Positions 13,534 through 22,296 of a stretch of DNA of 37,397 nt are shown in pieces. The position numbers were made by a program, and so were the translations under genes. The stretch is from NCBI GenBank assembly GCA_963205455.1, contig CAUJJL010000042.1:1-37397 (forward strand), written 5' to 3'. The first letter of the stretch is position 1. Every line of letters begins with the position of its first letter. The DNA is from Verrucomicrobiota bacterium. GTDB taxonomy: Bacteria; Verrucomicrobiota; Verrucomicrobiia; Opitutales; Opitutaceae. The notes under the pieces were generated by a model, which did no database searches, was not told the DNA's origin, and saw only the letters and a program-made list of their open reading frames with translations.

Positions 13534-15681
13534 CTACTTTTTCGAGGCAGGCACAGGTTCGTAAATCAGGACTTTTGACGACATCTCCGGCAGGTCAAAT
13601 TTGATCCCCTCGGATAGAGCCGTAGCTCCACTTACCTGCATGCTGGCTCCCGAATAGGGATCCGTAAAGCGGTAGCTTCTCAATGGCTCGAGTGCAAAAA
13701 GTCGAAGGGACCTGGCGGCCTCGGGCGAATTCGTCCGAAACGCTTGGACGAATCCGTTTCCCTTTTCTGGATCGTGAAACTGCCACCCTTCCCAATCCGA
13801 CAGATCAACGGCCGCGGGCAATAGGCGGTAGTAGTCTTCCACGAGAAAGTGGCGGATCCTCTTGTAAACCTGGATGTGCCTCTTTGCTTGGGTCTTCATT
13901 GAGGCAGGCCACTCGGTGATACGTGTGGATATTCCGAATGCCCCCCCAAAGTAGCTTTGAAACATGATGTCCGGATACTCGAACTCCTTTTTCCACCAAA
14001 CCGGAAGCTCAAATTCTACAATACTGTAGCTGGTGGGAACAACGTGGTTTACCCCGCCAAGGAAGTGTCGGACAACGTGCGGATCGCTGCTGTGATTGGT
14101 GAGCCAGAATGCATGCCCATTTTGCATACTGGCTAGGTCGACGCGTCCGCCTCCCCCGGCACAATTCTCGAGGAGCAGATCTGGATTGCGCCTCAAGACT
14201 TCACGCATCACGCGATTGAGTCCCTCCACATGACGAATCTGCGTCAAACCCAGCCTGTCTGGGGTGTCATGTGCAGCCCAGACAACCGCCGGACCCACAT
14301 TCAAATCCCAGCGAAGGTATTGAAGGTCGAATTCTCTGACGTACCGGCACAGCAATTCGACGAACCAATCCTGAACTTCTTTCAGGCCAAAGTTGACCAA
14401 CGCCCATTCGCGTTCGCTTGTCAGATCTCTCGGCCTTGGCGGCCAAAGAAGCCACTCGGGATGAGCTTTGCCAAGGAGCGAATCTCGAACCGCCCGCTCG
14501 GGCTCAAACCACATTCCGAATTTCATTCCTTTGGACTTCACGTAGTCGACCACCGGCCGGAGGCCATTCGGGAACCGATTGGGGTCCGCCTTCTCCCAGT
14601 TGCCAACCCCGTATTGCCATTGTCCATTGCCGGGGCCCTGACGCGTACCGGCAAACCAGCCGGCATCCACCTCAAAGTACTCCTGTTCCAATTCCGCTGC
14701 AACGTCCGCGAGTTCGCACAGGGTCTTGTCATCGAAGTTGGTAAATACACTGTACCATGAACTGTATCCGAGCACTGGCAGCGGCTTCTTCCCTTCCAAC
14801 AAGGGTGTATAGTGGTTTCGAATCACCCGGCGTAATCGGTTCGATCCCGCTGAAAATGGTCCCCTGAAACCGCCAAGCAAAATAATTGGACCGGAAATCT
14901 CTTCGCCAGGATGGAGACGCAATGAAAGGCCAGGCATTCCTCCTTTCAATGAAAACGTTTCTTTGAGGAAATCACCTCCGATTTCGGCCTCCCATACTCC
15001 GGTCCAACCCAACGCAACAAAGATGCCGCGACCCGCATGCTTGTCTTGCGCGAAGAAAAACGGAAGATCACCCCGGGAAGGCTTTCCCGATAGAGATTCC
15101 AACCTGATGGCTGCGTGCGCAGGGGGATTGAGCATCGGGCCCATTAGACGCTCACGAAGCGCATACTGGTCTGGCGGGAAGAGCGAATCACCGGACCCCC
15201 CATTGCTCGTCACTACAGAAACGTTGGCAAGGACAGCTTTCCCAAATGCCAAATCCATGGCGTTTACCCGACTCAGAATTGGAAGTACGGAACTACCCTC
15301 GTTCCGAAAGCGCACGGTATACTCGATTGCTTCAGATTCCGGGAAACTTCGGACAAGACGGACCGCGACCAATCCCGATGAATGACTCAACCGGGTCTCG
15401 AGTCCTTCGGATGTCGACCTGGTTGATATTGCCCATCCCTCGGGCACGCTTGGGCCAATCGTCTTGCCATCGTAGGTGAACGAAAATCCTATTCCTTCAA
15501 GTAAACCATCCCGATAGAGGTGTGGGGATTCAACCTGCCAGATAGATCCGATCGCGTGATCTGCCGACCACCCGGTGACAGTCACCAGCGCCAAGAGCCC
15601 GCACACTTTCGTGCGCATGAAGAAGCGCTTTGGGGAATTCCAAGCGTTCAAACGCCTATGCGATCCCTCCGAATTAGTCAT
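13534..15681 (-). CDS. Secreted GH36-type alpha-galactosidase
   Basis: 715 residues. The ATG at 15681 has an AAGGA site six bases upstream and begins just after the PepSY stop; the reading frame extends further but overlaps PepSY. Signal peptide at about 15-40, an N-terminal beta-sandwich (45-290), then a TIM barrel with KFGMWFEPE (387-395), RWDLN (457-461, nucleophile Asp459) and ENCAGGGGRVD (505-515), all GH36 hallmarks, and a C-terminal beta domain. GH36 enzymes cleave terminal alpha-galactosides with retention. The usual acid/base motif WxSDxTD reads WLTNHSSDPH here, so Asn529 may occupy the acid/base site unless Asp533 takes its role. It lies between PepSY and the receptor fragment in the glycan operon. 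Confidence 0.88.
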   Translation of the reverse strand: MTNSEGSHRRLNAWNSPKRFFMRTKVCGLLALVTVTGWSADHAIGSIWQVESPHLYRDGLLEGIGFSFTYDGKTIGPSVPEGWAISTRSTSEGLETRLSHSSGLVAVRLVRSFPESEAIEYTVRFRNEGSSVLPILSRVNAMDLAFGKAVLANVSVVTSNGGSGDSLFPPDQYALRERLMGPMLNPPAHAAIRLESLSGKPSRGDLPFFFAQDKHAGRGIFVALGWTGVWEAEIGGDFLKETFSLKGGMPGLSLRLHPGEEISGPIILLGGFRGPFSAGSNRLRRVIRNHYTPLLEGKKPLPVLGYSSWYSVFTNFDDKTLCELADVAAELEQEYFEVDAGWFAGTRQGPGNGQWQYGVGNWEKADPNRFPNGLRPVVDYVKSKGMKFGMWFEPERAVRDSLLGKAHPEWLLWPPRPRDLTSEREWALVNFGLKEVQDWFVELLCRYVREFDLQYLRWDLNVGPAVVWAAHDTPDRLGLTQIRHVEGLNRVMREVLRRNPDLLLENCAGGGGRVDLASMQNGHAFWLTNHSSDPHVVRHFLGGVNHVVPTSYSIVEFELPVWWKKEFEYPDIMFQSYFGGAFGISTRITEWPASMKTQAKRHIQVYKRIRHFLVEDYYRLLPAAVDLSDWEGWQFHDPEKGNGFVQAFRTNSPEAARSLRLFALEPLRSYRFTDPYSGASMQVSGATALSEGIKFDLPEMSSKVLIYEPVPASKK

Positions 15682-15685
15682 GATA

Positions 15686-15706
15686 TTTCCTTCACGTGAC
15701 ATTTCG
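15686..15706. repeat. 21-bp element with TCACGTGA palindrome, copy 2
   Basis: Near-identical to 11766-11786. It covers the last codons of the PepSY gene and the alpha-galactosidase Shine-Dalgarno. Confidence 0.4.
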
Positions 15707-16804
15707 TTTGACCCGCCGCCAACGCCTGATCGACACCCACAAGCCCGTAGCCGCGAGGATGGTCCCGACCAGCGAGAAAAGCGCCCAGGTCGATCGCAAA
15801 ATACTACCGTAGGGCGCGAACGTATGCAGTCGGCCAAAATTGCTTCGATACCAACCGACGATACCCATTTCAGAACCATCCGTTCTCCTGAGTACCTCCC
15901 CGGTGTAGGGATCCAAATATACGCTCAGATTGTTTCGCCCATCATCCATAAAAAATGCGATGGGGCTGCGACTTGAATTCGAAGGCTGCACGCCAGTAAC
16001 CCGGATTCCAGGCAGCAAGGCCCCCATACGATCCGCAACAATTTGGAACGGCATCTTGATCGCGCCTGCGGAAGCTTGGACAATAGGTGCATCCAACCGG
16101 GAAGGTGCGCCGCGAATCCTATCGAGAACGGGGAAAATTTGTTTTCCCCAGGAGAAAGTGATGCCGGTCAGAGCCATCACGATCAATGGTAGTAGAGCAA
16201 TCAGGCCAAGGGCATTGTGCCAGTCAAGGGCCCCCCCGCGATTCCATACCCGCGCAAACGTGCGAGTTCGCAATGGCACCCAGAGGATCACCCCAAAGAT
16301 GCAGGTAATCGCAAGGAGAAGCGAACTCAGCGCAACGATCGACTCCCCCGTCTTCGTACCGACAAGATTACGATGGATCTCGGTGACCAAACCAACAATA
16401 GAAAACTTCCCCGCCATCGAAGTCAGCTCGCCCGTGTATGGATTACAGTACACCTGCATGTTTCTCCTGCCTGCAGGATGCAATTGAATGCAATACGCCT
16501 TGTAGGCATGGCTCGGGCTTTCGGGAATTCCGAGATGATTCACTTGATACCGCGATTCCGCGCTTTCGTACGCATGCAGCACCTGCGCTATGGAAAGCCG
16601 CGGCCCGACTGCCTTGATGTGAAACAACTCACTATATTGCCAGTGTGTGATGCTATCAGAGAACGCAAGAATCGCGCCCGTGAGGCAAACGATCGCAATA
16701 GGAATCGCGGAGAGCCATCCGATCCAGAAATGCAGATGGAACCAGATGCGGCGTTTCATTTTCTCCGCTTTCGGAGGAGTCGACTCAAAGTTGGAAGTAT
16801 CCAT
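15692..16804 (-). CDS. PepSY-associated transmembrane protein
   Basis: 370 residues with the family layout: membrane helix with WFHLHFWIGWLSAIP at about 20-45, a periplasmic PepSY region with YCNPYTGEL (about 118-126), further helices near 155-175 and 200-220 with DWHNALGL, a second PepSY-like region with YLDPYTGEV, and a last helix near the C-terminus ending in basic residues. Conserved histidines in and near the helices (HLH, EIHRN, DWHN, RLHTF) may bind haem, as proposed for this family of putative membrane electron carriers often linked to iron uptake. The first ATG has no ribosome site; an ATG at 16759 follows a GGAG. The alpha-galactosidase starts 10 bp after its stop. Its role in a glycan operon is unclear. 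Confidence 0.85.
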   Translation of the reverse strand: MDTSNFESTPPKAEKMKRRIWFHLHFWIGWLSAIPIAIVCLTGAILAFSDSITHWQYSELFHIKAVGPRLSIAQVLHAYESAESRYQVNHLGIPESPSHAYKAYCIQLHPAGRRNMQVYCNPYTGELTSMAGKFSIVGLVTEIHRNLVGTKTGESIVALSSLLLAITCIFGVILWVPLRTRTFARVWNRGGALDWHNALGLIALLPLIVMALTGITFSWGKQIFPVLDRIRGAPSRLDAPIVQASAGAIKMPFQIVADRMGALLPGIRVTGVQPSNSSRSPIAFFMDDGRNNLSVYLDPYTGEVLRRTDGSEMGIVGWYRSNFGRLHTFAPYGSILRSTWALFSLVGTILAATGLWVSIRRWRRVKRNVT

Positions 16805-16941
16805 GAGAAAGGGAAATGGATGCGGGAGACTGCGTATTTACCGATCAAGCCATGCATCGCGTGGAAGCACTGTCACCCGGTTCAATATGCAAACCACCGA
16901 CGGCAGGAAGGCTATGCATTTGATCTTGGAGACTGGAACTC

Positions 16942-19197
16942 TCAACTCTTGGACCTGAGAAGGAAAAGCCCATCATGCGCCTCCAAGGTTACAGGACCAG
17001 TGACCAGTGAACCGTCATTGGTTTTGGGATCCTGGTGCGATGAACCACGCAGGCGCCTAAATCGCTTTCCGTGTGTGAGTTTTTCGAGATCGAAGCTATA
17101 GGGACGTTCTGACATGTTGACCAGCACCACTCCATTTTCGAATTCGCGCAGCATCACATTGGGGTGGGCGAACACCTCAATCCTTTCAATCCACACGGGT
17201 TCCACTCCTTCAGCCGAAAACTGAAGTTTCTTTTTTCCCCCGCGCAATTCGGAAAAGGAATAGGTTGCGTCAAACCATTCCTGCGTGACGAATGCCGTCG
17301 TCTTCATTGGCTCCTTCATCGCCTCGTCCCCAATTTCGACCCTTGCCGCCCTTCGATAGTTTTGCGCAAGTGCAACAGAGGAACCCTGTCCCTTGGAACG
17401 AATCCTCACAAACAGGTCGGATCCCGATGGAGGTAGAGCGATATTGTCGAGCGAAAACCCGATGAGATCTGGATGCGGCAGCAGATCAGGATGGTCGGGC
17501 CACTGAGACACTTCACCCTTCGTGCGAAGCTCTATACTTCCCTTACCTGAGGCTAGTCTCAGTGCGCCATTTTCCAAGGACAGCTTGGTCCCTTCGACCG
17601 GCTCTAGACGCTGCAGCAATTGCGCCGTGGTTGCGCCGTGGAGCAAGTTTTCGGTCAGCGATGCGAGTGGGACCGCGTCGCCAAGCGCCTGTCCGAGCCA
17701 GCCGTATTCATGCTCAACTCCCATTTGCAACTCATCGAAAGTGCCAAACAACTCACCCGCATCAGGTTTGATGCTCGCAAAATGCGTGATTGCCGCATCG
17801 GCCATGACCATCGTGGCCATGACATAGCGATGATATTTGAACGGCACCTCACTCCATTTCCTTCCATTCGTCCACTCCTTGTGATTCAGGTAGCTGAACG
17901 CCGGTGAACGGCCAAACTGCCGAAACGCACGCAGCTTGTTCATGATTGCCGACACACCGAATTTTTCAATGCGGCTAAAGCCTTCCAATTCCATTCCATT
18001 CAATGTGTCAAAGGGCCCTAGCTTGGTGGCATTAGAATCAGAGAGAATGAGCCGATCCTTGCCTAGCCGCCCCCCTAGCCGCGAATAGAACTCAAAGAGT
18101 CCCTGGCCGTAGCTGTCCATGCCTTCGAATATGCCATTGTCCCCTTTTCCGTCGGCATCCAAGTCGCCTTGTCGTTTGCCCTTCATCGAGGCCCTTGCCG
18201 CAAGCAGTTTCCCGAAGCTCTCTATCGCGACATCGAACTCCACTCCGTCAAATGACGCCAACCGGCCCCCCGGTCCTAAATACCCGGCGAACTCGTCGAC
18301 CAGCACGTCCACACACTGGCGGCCTTGGTTATCGCGGGGAGATCGCGTTGAAAAATTGTACGTCCACATGAGATGGCATTCAGGAGAAGGATGCTGCCGA
18401 ACGTTCGGATCCTGCATGACGTGTCCGTCGCCACCATCGATCCGGTTGACCTCATCGTAGGGCCCCTCCAATGCGTGTGCTGCAGCATAGGCCCGCCCCG
18501 CGGGGAATGCGCGAGGTGAGGTACCGAAGCAACCGCGACGGACGCGAATGGTCTTGTTCTCGGGATTGATCGAAATCAATTGCACCTGCTCGCTCTGGCT
18601 CCAGTCCGGTCTGCCGTTGGCGTCGAGCATGCACAAGCCGATGTCGTCCGGAGAATTCTTCGGCCCCAGATCCTTTCCGTGCACATTCACGTTGAGGCCA
18701 ACATCCATTCGGAAAAGGTCGGTATTTTCGATCAAAATGTCGCTCTCCCCAGCCTCCGCTGGAATATTTCCCGTGACGCGTGATCCGTTGTAATAGACCC
18801 AGTGGCCCGCGAAGAATTTCGTTTTATCAAAGCGTGGATCCCTTCCATGGAGGTTGAAGTGGAGCAGGACCATCTTCGATGGATGCCTCTCCTTGAGGCG
18901 GTTGCAGTAATCGATGATGGAGTCGTTTGGCCCGGGTATCTCCTCATCGAGCGCTTTGACTTGTACCCCCCCAAGAGGAATGAACGTCTTCTCCCACAAT
19001 TCATAGGGAAGGCGCTCGTAACGCGCGAGATCCTCGGAGAGGCGGAAATAGAATGCTCGCGGATATCCTCCTGAAATCACTTCGAGCCTCTCCAATCGTG
19101 GAGACACTCCAGCATGCAGCGCCACTCGCTCGGGAAACGCAGCCAAACTCAATGTGGCCGCGATCAATATCTGTTTGTATGAGAATCCAATGTGCAT
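16942..19197 (-). CDS. Secreted protein, putative glycoside hydrolase-like, function unknown
   Basis: 751 residues, signal peptide at about 1-29. The central part resembles a TIM-barrel hydrolase: FDGVEFDV at 316-323 has the form of a strand-end carboxylate, and LILSDSNA and GMELEGFSRI follow. A DLDADGKGDN segment (345-354) looks like a calcium-binding loop. The C-terminal 200 residues look like beta domains (a sandwich with FVRIRSKGQGSSVALAQNYR), perhaps carbohydrate-binding. I cannot name a family. The neighbours (putative glycosidase upstream; PepSY, alpha-galactosidase and sulfatase downstream) support a role in glycan breakdown. Gaps of 82 and 137 bp to the neighbours leave room for internal promoters. 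Confidence 0.75.
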   Translation of the reverse strand: MHIGFSYKQILIAATLSLAAFPERVALHAGVSPRLERLEVISGGYPRAFYFRLSEDLARYERLPYELWEKTFIPLGGVQVKALDEEIPGPNDSIIDYCNRLKERHPSKMVLLHFNLHGRDPRFDKTKFFAGHWVYYNGSRVTGNIPAEAGESDILIENTDLFRMDVGLNVNVHGKDLGPKNSPDDIGLCMLDANGRPDWSQSEQVQLISINPENKTIRVRRGCFGTSPRAFPAGRAYAAAHALEGPYDEVNRIDGGDGHVMQDPNVRQHPSPECHLMWTYNFSTRSPRDNQGRQCVDVLVDEFAGYLGPGGRLASFDGVEFDVAIESFGKLLAARASMKGKRQGDLDADGKGDNGIFEGMDSYGQGLFEFYSRLGGRLGKDRLILSDSNATKLGPFDTLNGMELEGFSRIEKFGVSAIMNKLRAFRQFGRSPAFSYLNHKEWTNGRKWSEVPFKYHRYVMATMVMADAAITHFASIKPDAGELFGTFDELQMGVEHEYGWLGQALGDAVPLASLTENLLHGATTAQLLQRLEPVEGTKLSLENGALRLASGKGSIELRTKGEVSQWPDHPDLLPHPDLIGFSLDNIALPPSGSDLFVRIRSKGQGSSVALAQNYRRAARVEIGDEAMKEPMKTTAFVTQEWFDATYSFSELRGGKKKLQFSAEGVEPVWIERIEVFAHPNVMLREFENGVVLVNMSERPYSFDLEKLTHGKRFRRLRGSSHQDPKTNDGSLVTGPVTLEAHDGLFLLRSKS

Positions 19198-19279
19198 CGG
19201 CGGTTTTATTTAGAAATCATGGAGTCATTCACCAAGTCGCACCACGCCGGTTCCAAAAAGGGAAACCAAGCGCAAGCAC

Positions 19280-21166
19280 TCAATACTCAACCGTGTAAAT
19301 TCGCGCTTCCAACAGCACCGCTCGTTTGTCAGCCGAGGTACATCGGATCGTCAATGGTCGGCCGGGCACCAAGGAATCTTGCCTGACCTCACCCAAACCC
19401 CATGAAATGCCTGGTGCGGAAGTGCGCTGATCGCGAACGACAGGGAGGCTGAAGCCCGGCTGCCAGGCCTCGATCTTCAGGCCGGTTTCGGGAATCGGAC
19501 CCTCCGCAAGCGGATCTGTTGGCACGGGATACTGAACAAGCCTGAGGGGCTTTCCTTCGGGAGAACGCTGTTGAAATACAATGCGCAGATCACCCTTTAT
19601 CGGAGGGACGAAAGTCACTTCCAATGTCTTGGCACCCGTTTGGCGGAAGCTCTCCCCATACGGTTCTATTCTCTTCGGAATCACTCCATCGCTCTGAACC
19701 CCAAAATCATGTTCCTTTCCGGAAAATCGCCCAAACCCAACGACTGCCATTTGCCCAGGACCAAGCGTCAGAGTACCCTTGTCGAGGATAGGCGCAAAGC
19801 CGGCATCCCGAAACAACACCCTCCCGACTCCCGCATTGCGCGGCAGGTGTTCAAGCGGAATCGAAGACACCGCCTGCGCCGGATTGACGACCGTATAAAT
19901 TGTTCCGTCGTTCGCGAACGAAACGTAGCCATACGGCTTGGCCTCCTCGGGCATGCCACCAAAAATCCTTGTACGGCCATTTGACATAAGCGGTTCATAC
20001 AACTTCTGGACGCGGGCAAACCACCGCGCATCTTCGCCGCTCTTGATCTCCTCGAGCGCACCATAAACCGTATTTTTCCACGCTCCGCGGGCCGCTGCCT
20101 GGAGCACCATGCTCTTCCAAGATACGCTCTTGCGGAAAATGCCAAAAACGTTGTGCGAAAGCACTACACCACACGGGTCAATCCGATTGAGAGGTACCCC
20201 GGCATGTACCATACCGAAACCTCGGTTGTCATTGAAGAGATCCATTGACCGAAAATAGTGCGCCACCGGCAGGTCAGACACACGAATGTCTCCGCTGAAC
20301 AATGTGGCAAAAACGCCAAGCCAGTCCAGATCGGTTGAGGTCCTGTCAAGTCCCTTGAATCCATTGAAGCCGACCAGAATCGCGTCGGGATTCCTTTGTC
20401 TGAAAGCGGCAAGCGCAGCGATGAATGCGTCCTTGTTTCGCTGCCGAATCTCGCGGTTCGAAAGAGACCTACGCGTGGAAGGCGTAGCCGCGTTGAGATC
20501 GGCCATATCAAACTCGAAGAGACGGATGCCGCGATCGTACCAATGTTGCAACGCGAGCATGAAATCGGGAAGAAACCCACCTTCGAAAAGTGATAATGCA
20601 CCGTCCATGTCCGGACCGTACGGCCGGTAGTCATCACCTCCATAGGAGTCCTGCCATGCCGGCACCGTACCGGTACGTTGAATCAAGTTGCATGCAAACC
20701 ACAATCCCGGGATCAACCCATTGGCGCGACAGGCAGCAATCCAGCGGTCCGGACCGTTCGGCCAGTACCGACTATCCCATTTCCGGTATCCCGTCCCGCT
20801 TTCAAACCAGAAGGCGTTCATCATGTAGTAGTCAAACCGAACCCCATCTCGCTTGAGGCGAACGATTTCTTCAATCTGTTTGAGTGCCAGTGACTCGGTA
20901 ACCGGCATCTCTCTGATCGGATCATAGATACCCCAATTGTCATAGACCCAGCTTGGACGTTGCAGATTGAAATTGGCCTTCGACAGATCTCGAGCCACAG
21001 ACCTGCGGCCTGGTAACGTCGTCGAAGTTGCGGAAGCCGCACTTTCTTCCGCAGGCGCCAACGATGCCTGCATGGCGAGGCACGCGACAGAAGCACGAAG
21101 CAACGCAATGGCCGCACCCTTTAGGGATATCCAAGCCAGCGCACTTTGGGAATGTTGATTTGACAT
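19280..21166 (-). CDS. Secreted putative glycosidase with alpha-galactosidase-like (clan GH-D style) TIM barrel
   Basis: 628 residues from the ATG at 21166, which follows a C-rich leader like those of the receptor and sulfatase genes; an ATG at 21196 would add 10 residues. Signal peptide at about 10-40. The barrel contains DYYMMNAFWF, GLIPGLWFACN, FEFDMADLN (217-225, Asp220 a candidate nucleophile) and GDIRVSD (292-298), an order reminiscent of GH27/GH36 enzymes. The C-terminal third is a beta domain. It is the first gene of the lower glycan transcription unit, behind a shared promoter element. Substrate and family number are not assigned; an alpha-galactosidase-like activity is inference. 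Confidence 0.72.
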   Translation of the reverse strand: MSNQHSQSALAWISLKGAAIALLRASVACLAMQASLAPAEESAASATSTTLPGRRSVARDLSKANFNLQRPSWVYDNWGIYDPIREMPVTESLALKQIEEIVRLKRDGVRFDYYMMNAFWFESGTGYRKWDSRYWPNGPDRWIAACRANGLIPGLWFACNLIQRTGTVPAWQDSYGGDDYRPYGPDMDGALSLFEGGFLPDFMLALQHWYDRGIRLFEFDMADLNAATPSTRRSLSNREIRQRNKDAFIAALAAFRQRNPDAILVGFNGFKGLDRTSTDLDWLGVFATLFSGDIRVSDLPVAHYFRSMDLFNDNRGFGMVHAGVPLNRIDPCGVVLSHNVFGIFRKSVSWKSMVLQAAARGAWKNTVYGALEEIKSGEDARWFARVQKLYEPLMSNGRTRIFGGMPEEAKPYGYVSFANDGTIYTVVNPAQAVSSIPLEHLPRNAGVGRVLFRDAGFAPILDKGTLTLGPGQMAVVGFGRFSGKEHDFGVQSDGVIPKRIEPYGESFRQTGAKTLEVTFVPPIKGDLRIVFQQRSPEGKPLRLVQYPVPTDPLAEGPIPETGLKIEAWQPGFSLPVVRDQRTSAPGISWGLGEVRQDSLVPGRPLTIRCTSADKRAVLLEARIYTVEY

Positions 21167-21264
21167 TTGGGGTGGAGGGAACATGCGGACAGGCATTGAA
21201 TTGCCTGCGGGTTTTGCTCACAACGAACCGGCGCTAGAAACACTATCATTTACCGGGGAAGGGC

Positions 21265-21280
21265 TCCATGTGATTTGACG
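21265..21280 (-). promoter_or_regulatory. Shared promoter element, copy 3 (glycosidase operon)
   Basis: Minus-strand CGTCAAATCACATGGA matches 12 of 16 positions of the element before the receptor and sulfatase genes (CGCCAAAACTCATGGC). A -10-like GATAGT follows 17 bp later, about 70 bp before the glycosidase start. Confidence 0.5.
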
Positions 21281-21301
21281 AATAAGAATTTAGTTATTTC
21301 A

Positions 21302-21315
21302 CACTTCGTAAAGTG
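21302..21315. promoter_or_regulatory. Inverted repeat CACTT-CGTA-AAGTG, candidate operator
   Basis: A perfect 5-bp inverted repeat in an AT-rich stretch about 20 bp upstream of the shared element, in the 266-bp gap between the SDR and glycosidase genes. No T-run follows, so a regulator site is more likely than a terminator. Confidence 0.35.
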
Positions 21316-21432
21316 CGCGTAAGCCAACCGACCGAATGCGACATCTTGAAGCAAACAACGGCACAGAATCCGCCGCCAATTGTCGCGGCCACTCTCTTCA
21401 AAAGCCTTGTCGGACCCGATTGCACCGTAGAG

Positions 21433-22230
21433 CTACTTGGCCGTATAGCCGCCGTCGACTATCAACGGTGCGCCGGTCATGTATTTCGATTCGTCGGAAG
21501 CAAGGTACAGGGCCGCTTGCGCAATATCCACCTCGCTGCCCAAACCGAGCGGGTGCTCTTTCTTGAGGAAGGATTCCACTTCCAGTTTGTTCGGTAACGC
21601 TGCCATAAATTCCTGGTACAATGGAGTTGGGATCGTCCCAGGACAGAGGCAGTTCACCCTGATTCGATCCACCGCATGGCCGATGGCCATGGAGCGCGTC
21701 AGATTGACCACAGCACCTTTCGACGAACAGTAGGCCGGATGCATGGGCAGACCGATAAGACCCGACTCCGACCCCATGTTAATGATCGAGCCTCCACCTT
21801 GTTTCCGCATAATAGGCACCACATGCTTTGAACACAGGAACATACTCTTGACATTGATGGCGAAAGTCCGGTCCCAATCCTCCTCCGACAATTGTACCAC
21901 ATCTCCCACGATTGCGGTACCCGCGTTGTTGAACAGCACGTCGATCCTGCCAAAGCGCGCAACAACCGCGCGGACCATGGCGGCGACATCCGCTGAGTGC
22001 GTAACGTCACAATGCACGTAGATGGCCCGACCGCCACGCTGAACTATTCCTGAAGCGACGGATCTCCCGAGTGTATCCTTAATATCGACAATGGCAACCA
22101 ATGCGCCCTCGGATGCAAACAGTCGTGCACTTGTGGCTCCAATGCCCCGTGCTCCCCCCGTGATAACGCAAACTTTGCCTGACAGGCGCGGGCGATTCTT
22201 GGTGATCCTGTGTTTGCTAACCTTGCGCAT
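21433..22230 (-). CDS. Short-chain dehydrogenase/reductase (SDR)
   Basis: 265 residues of a classical SDR: TGGARGIG (24-31) for NAD(P) binding, NNAG (101-104), catalytic Ser154, Tyr167 and Lys171 (YCSSK), PG-motif CLCPGTIPTP and the C-terminal GGYTAK. Asp49 at the end of beta-2 (VAIVDIK) favours NAD. It is cytoplasmic and probably oxidises the imported sugar at C1 to a lactone, which the SMP-30 protein of the same unit would hydrolyse. The gene follows the ABC permease after 66 bp. A role as a polyol or other alcohol dehydrogenase cannot be excluded. Confidence 0.9.
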   Translation of the reverse strand: MRKVSKHRITKNRPRLSGKVCVITGGARGIGATSARLFASEGALVAIVDIKDTLGRSVASGIVQRGGRAIYVHCDVTHSADVAAMVRAVVARFGRIDVLFNNAGTAIVGDVVQLSEEDWDRTFAINVKSMFLCSKHVVPIMRKQGGGSIINMGSESGLIGLPMHPAYCSSKGAVVNLTRSMAIGHAVDRIRVNCLCPGTIPTPLYQEFMAALPNKLEVESFLKKEHPLGLGSEVDIAQAALYLASDESKYMTGAPLIVDGGYTAK

Positions 22231-22296
22231 GATAAATAGACTTTTCCCTTGCGGTCGCCTGTTACGGCCTTCGCATCTCTCTTGTCATACCCAATT

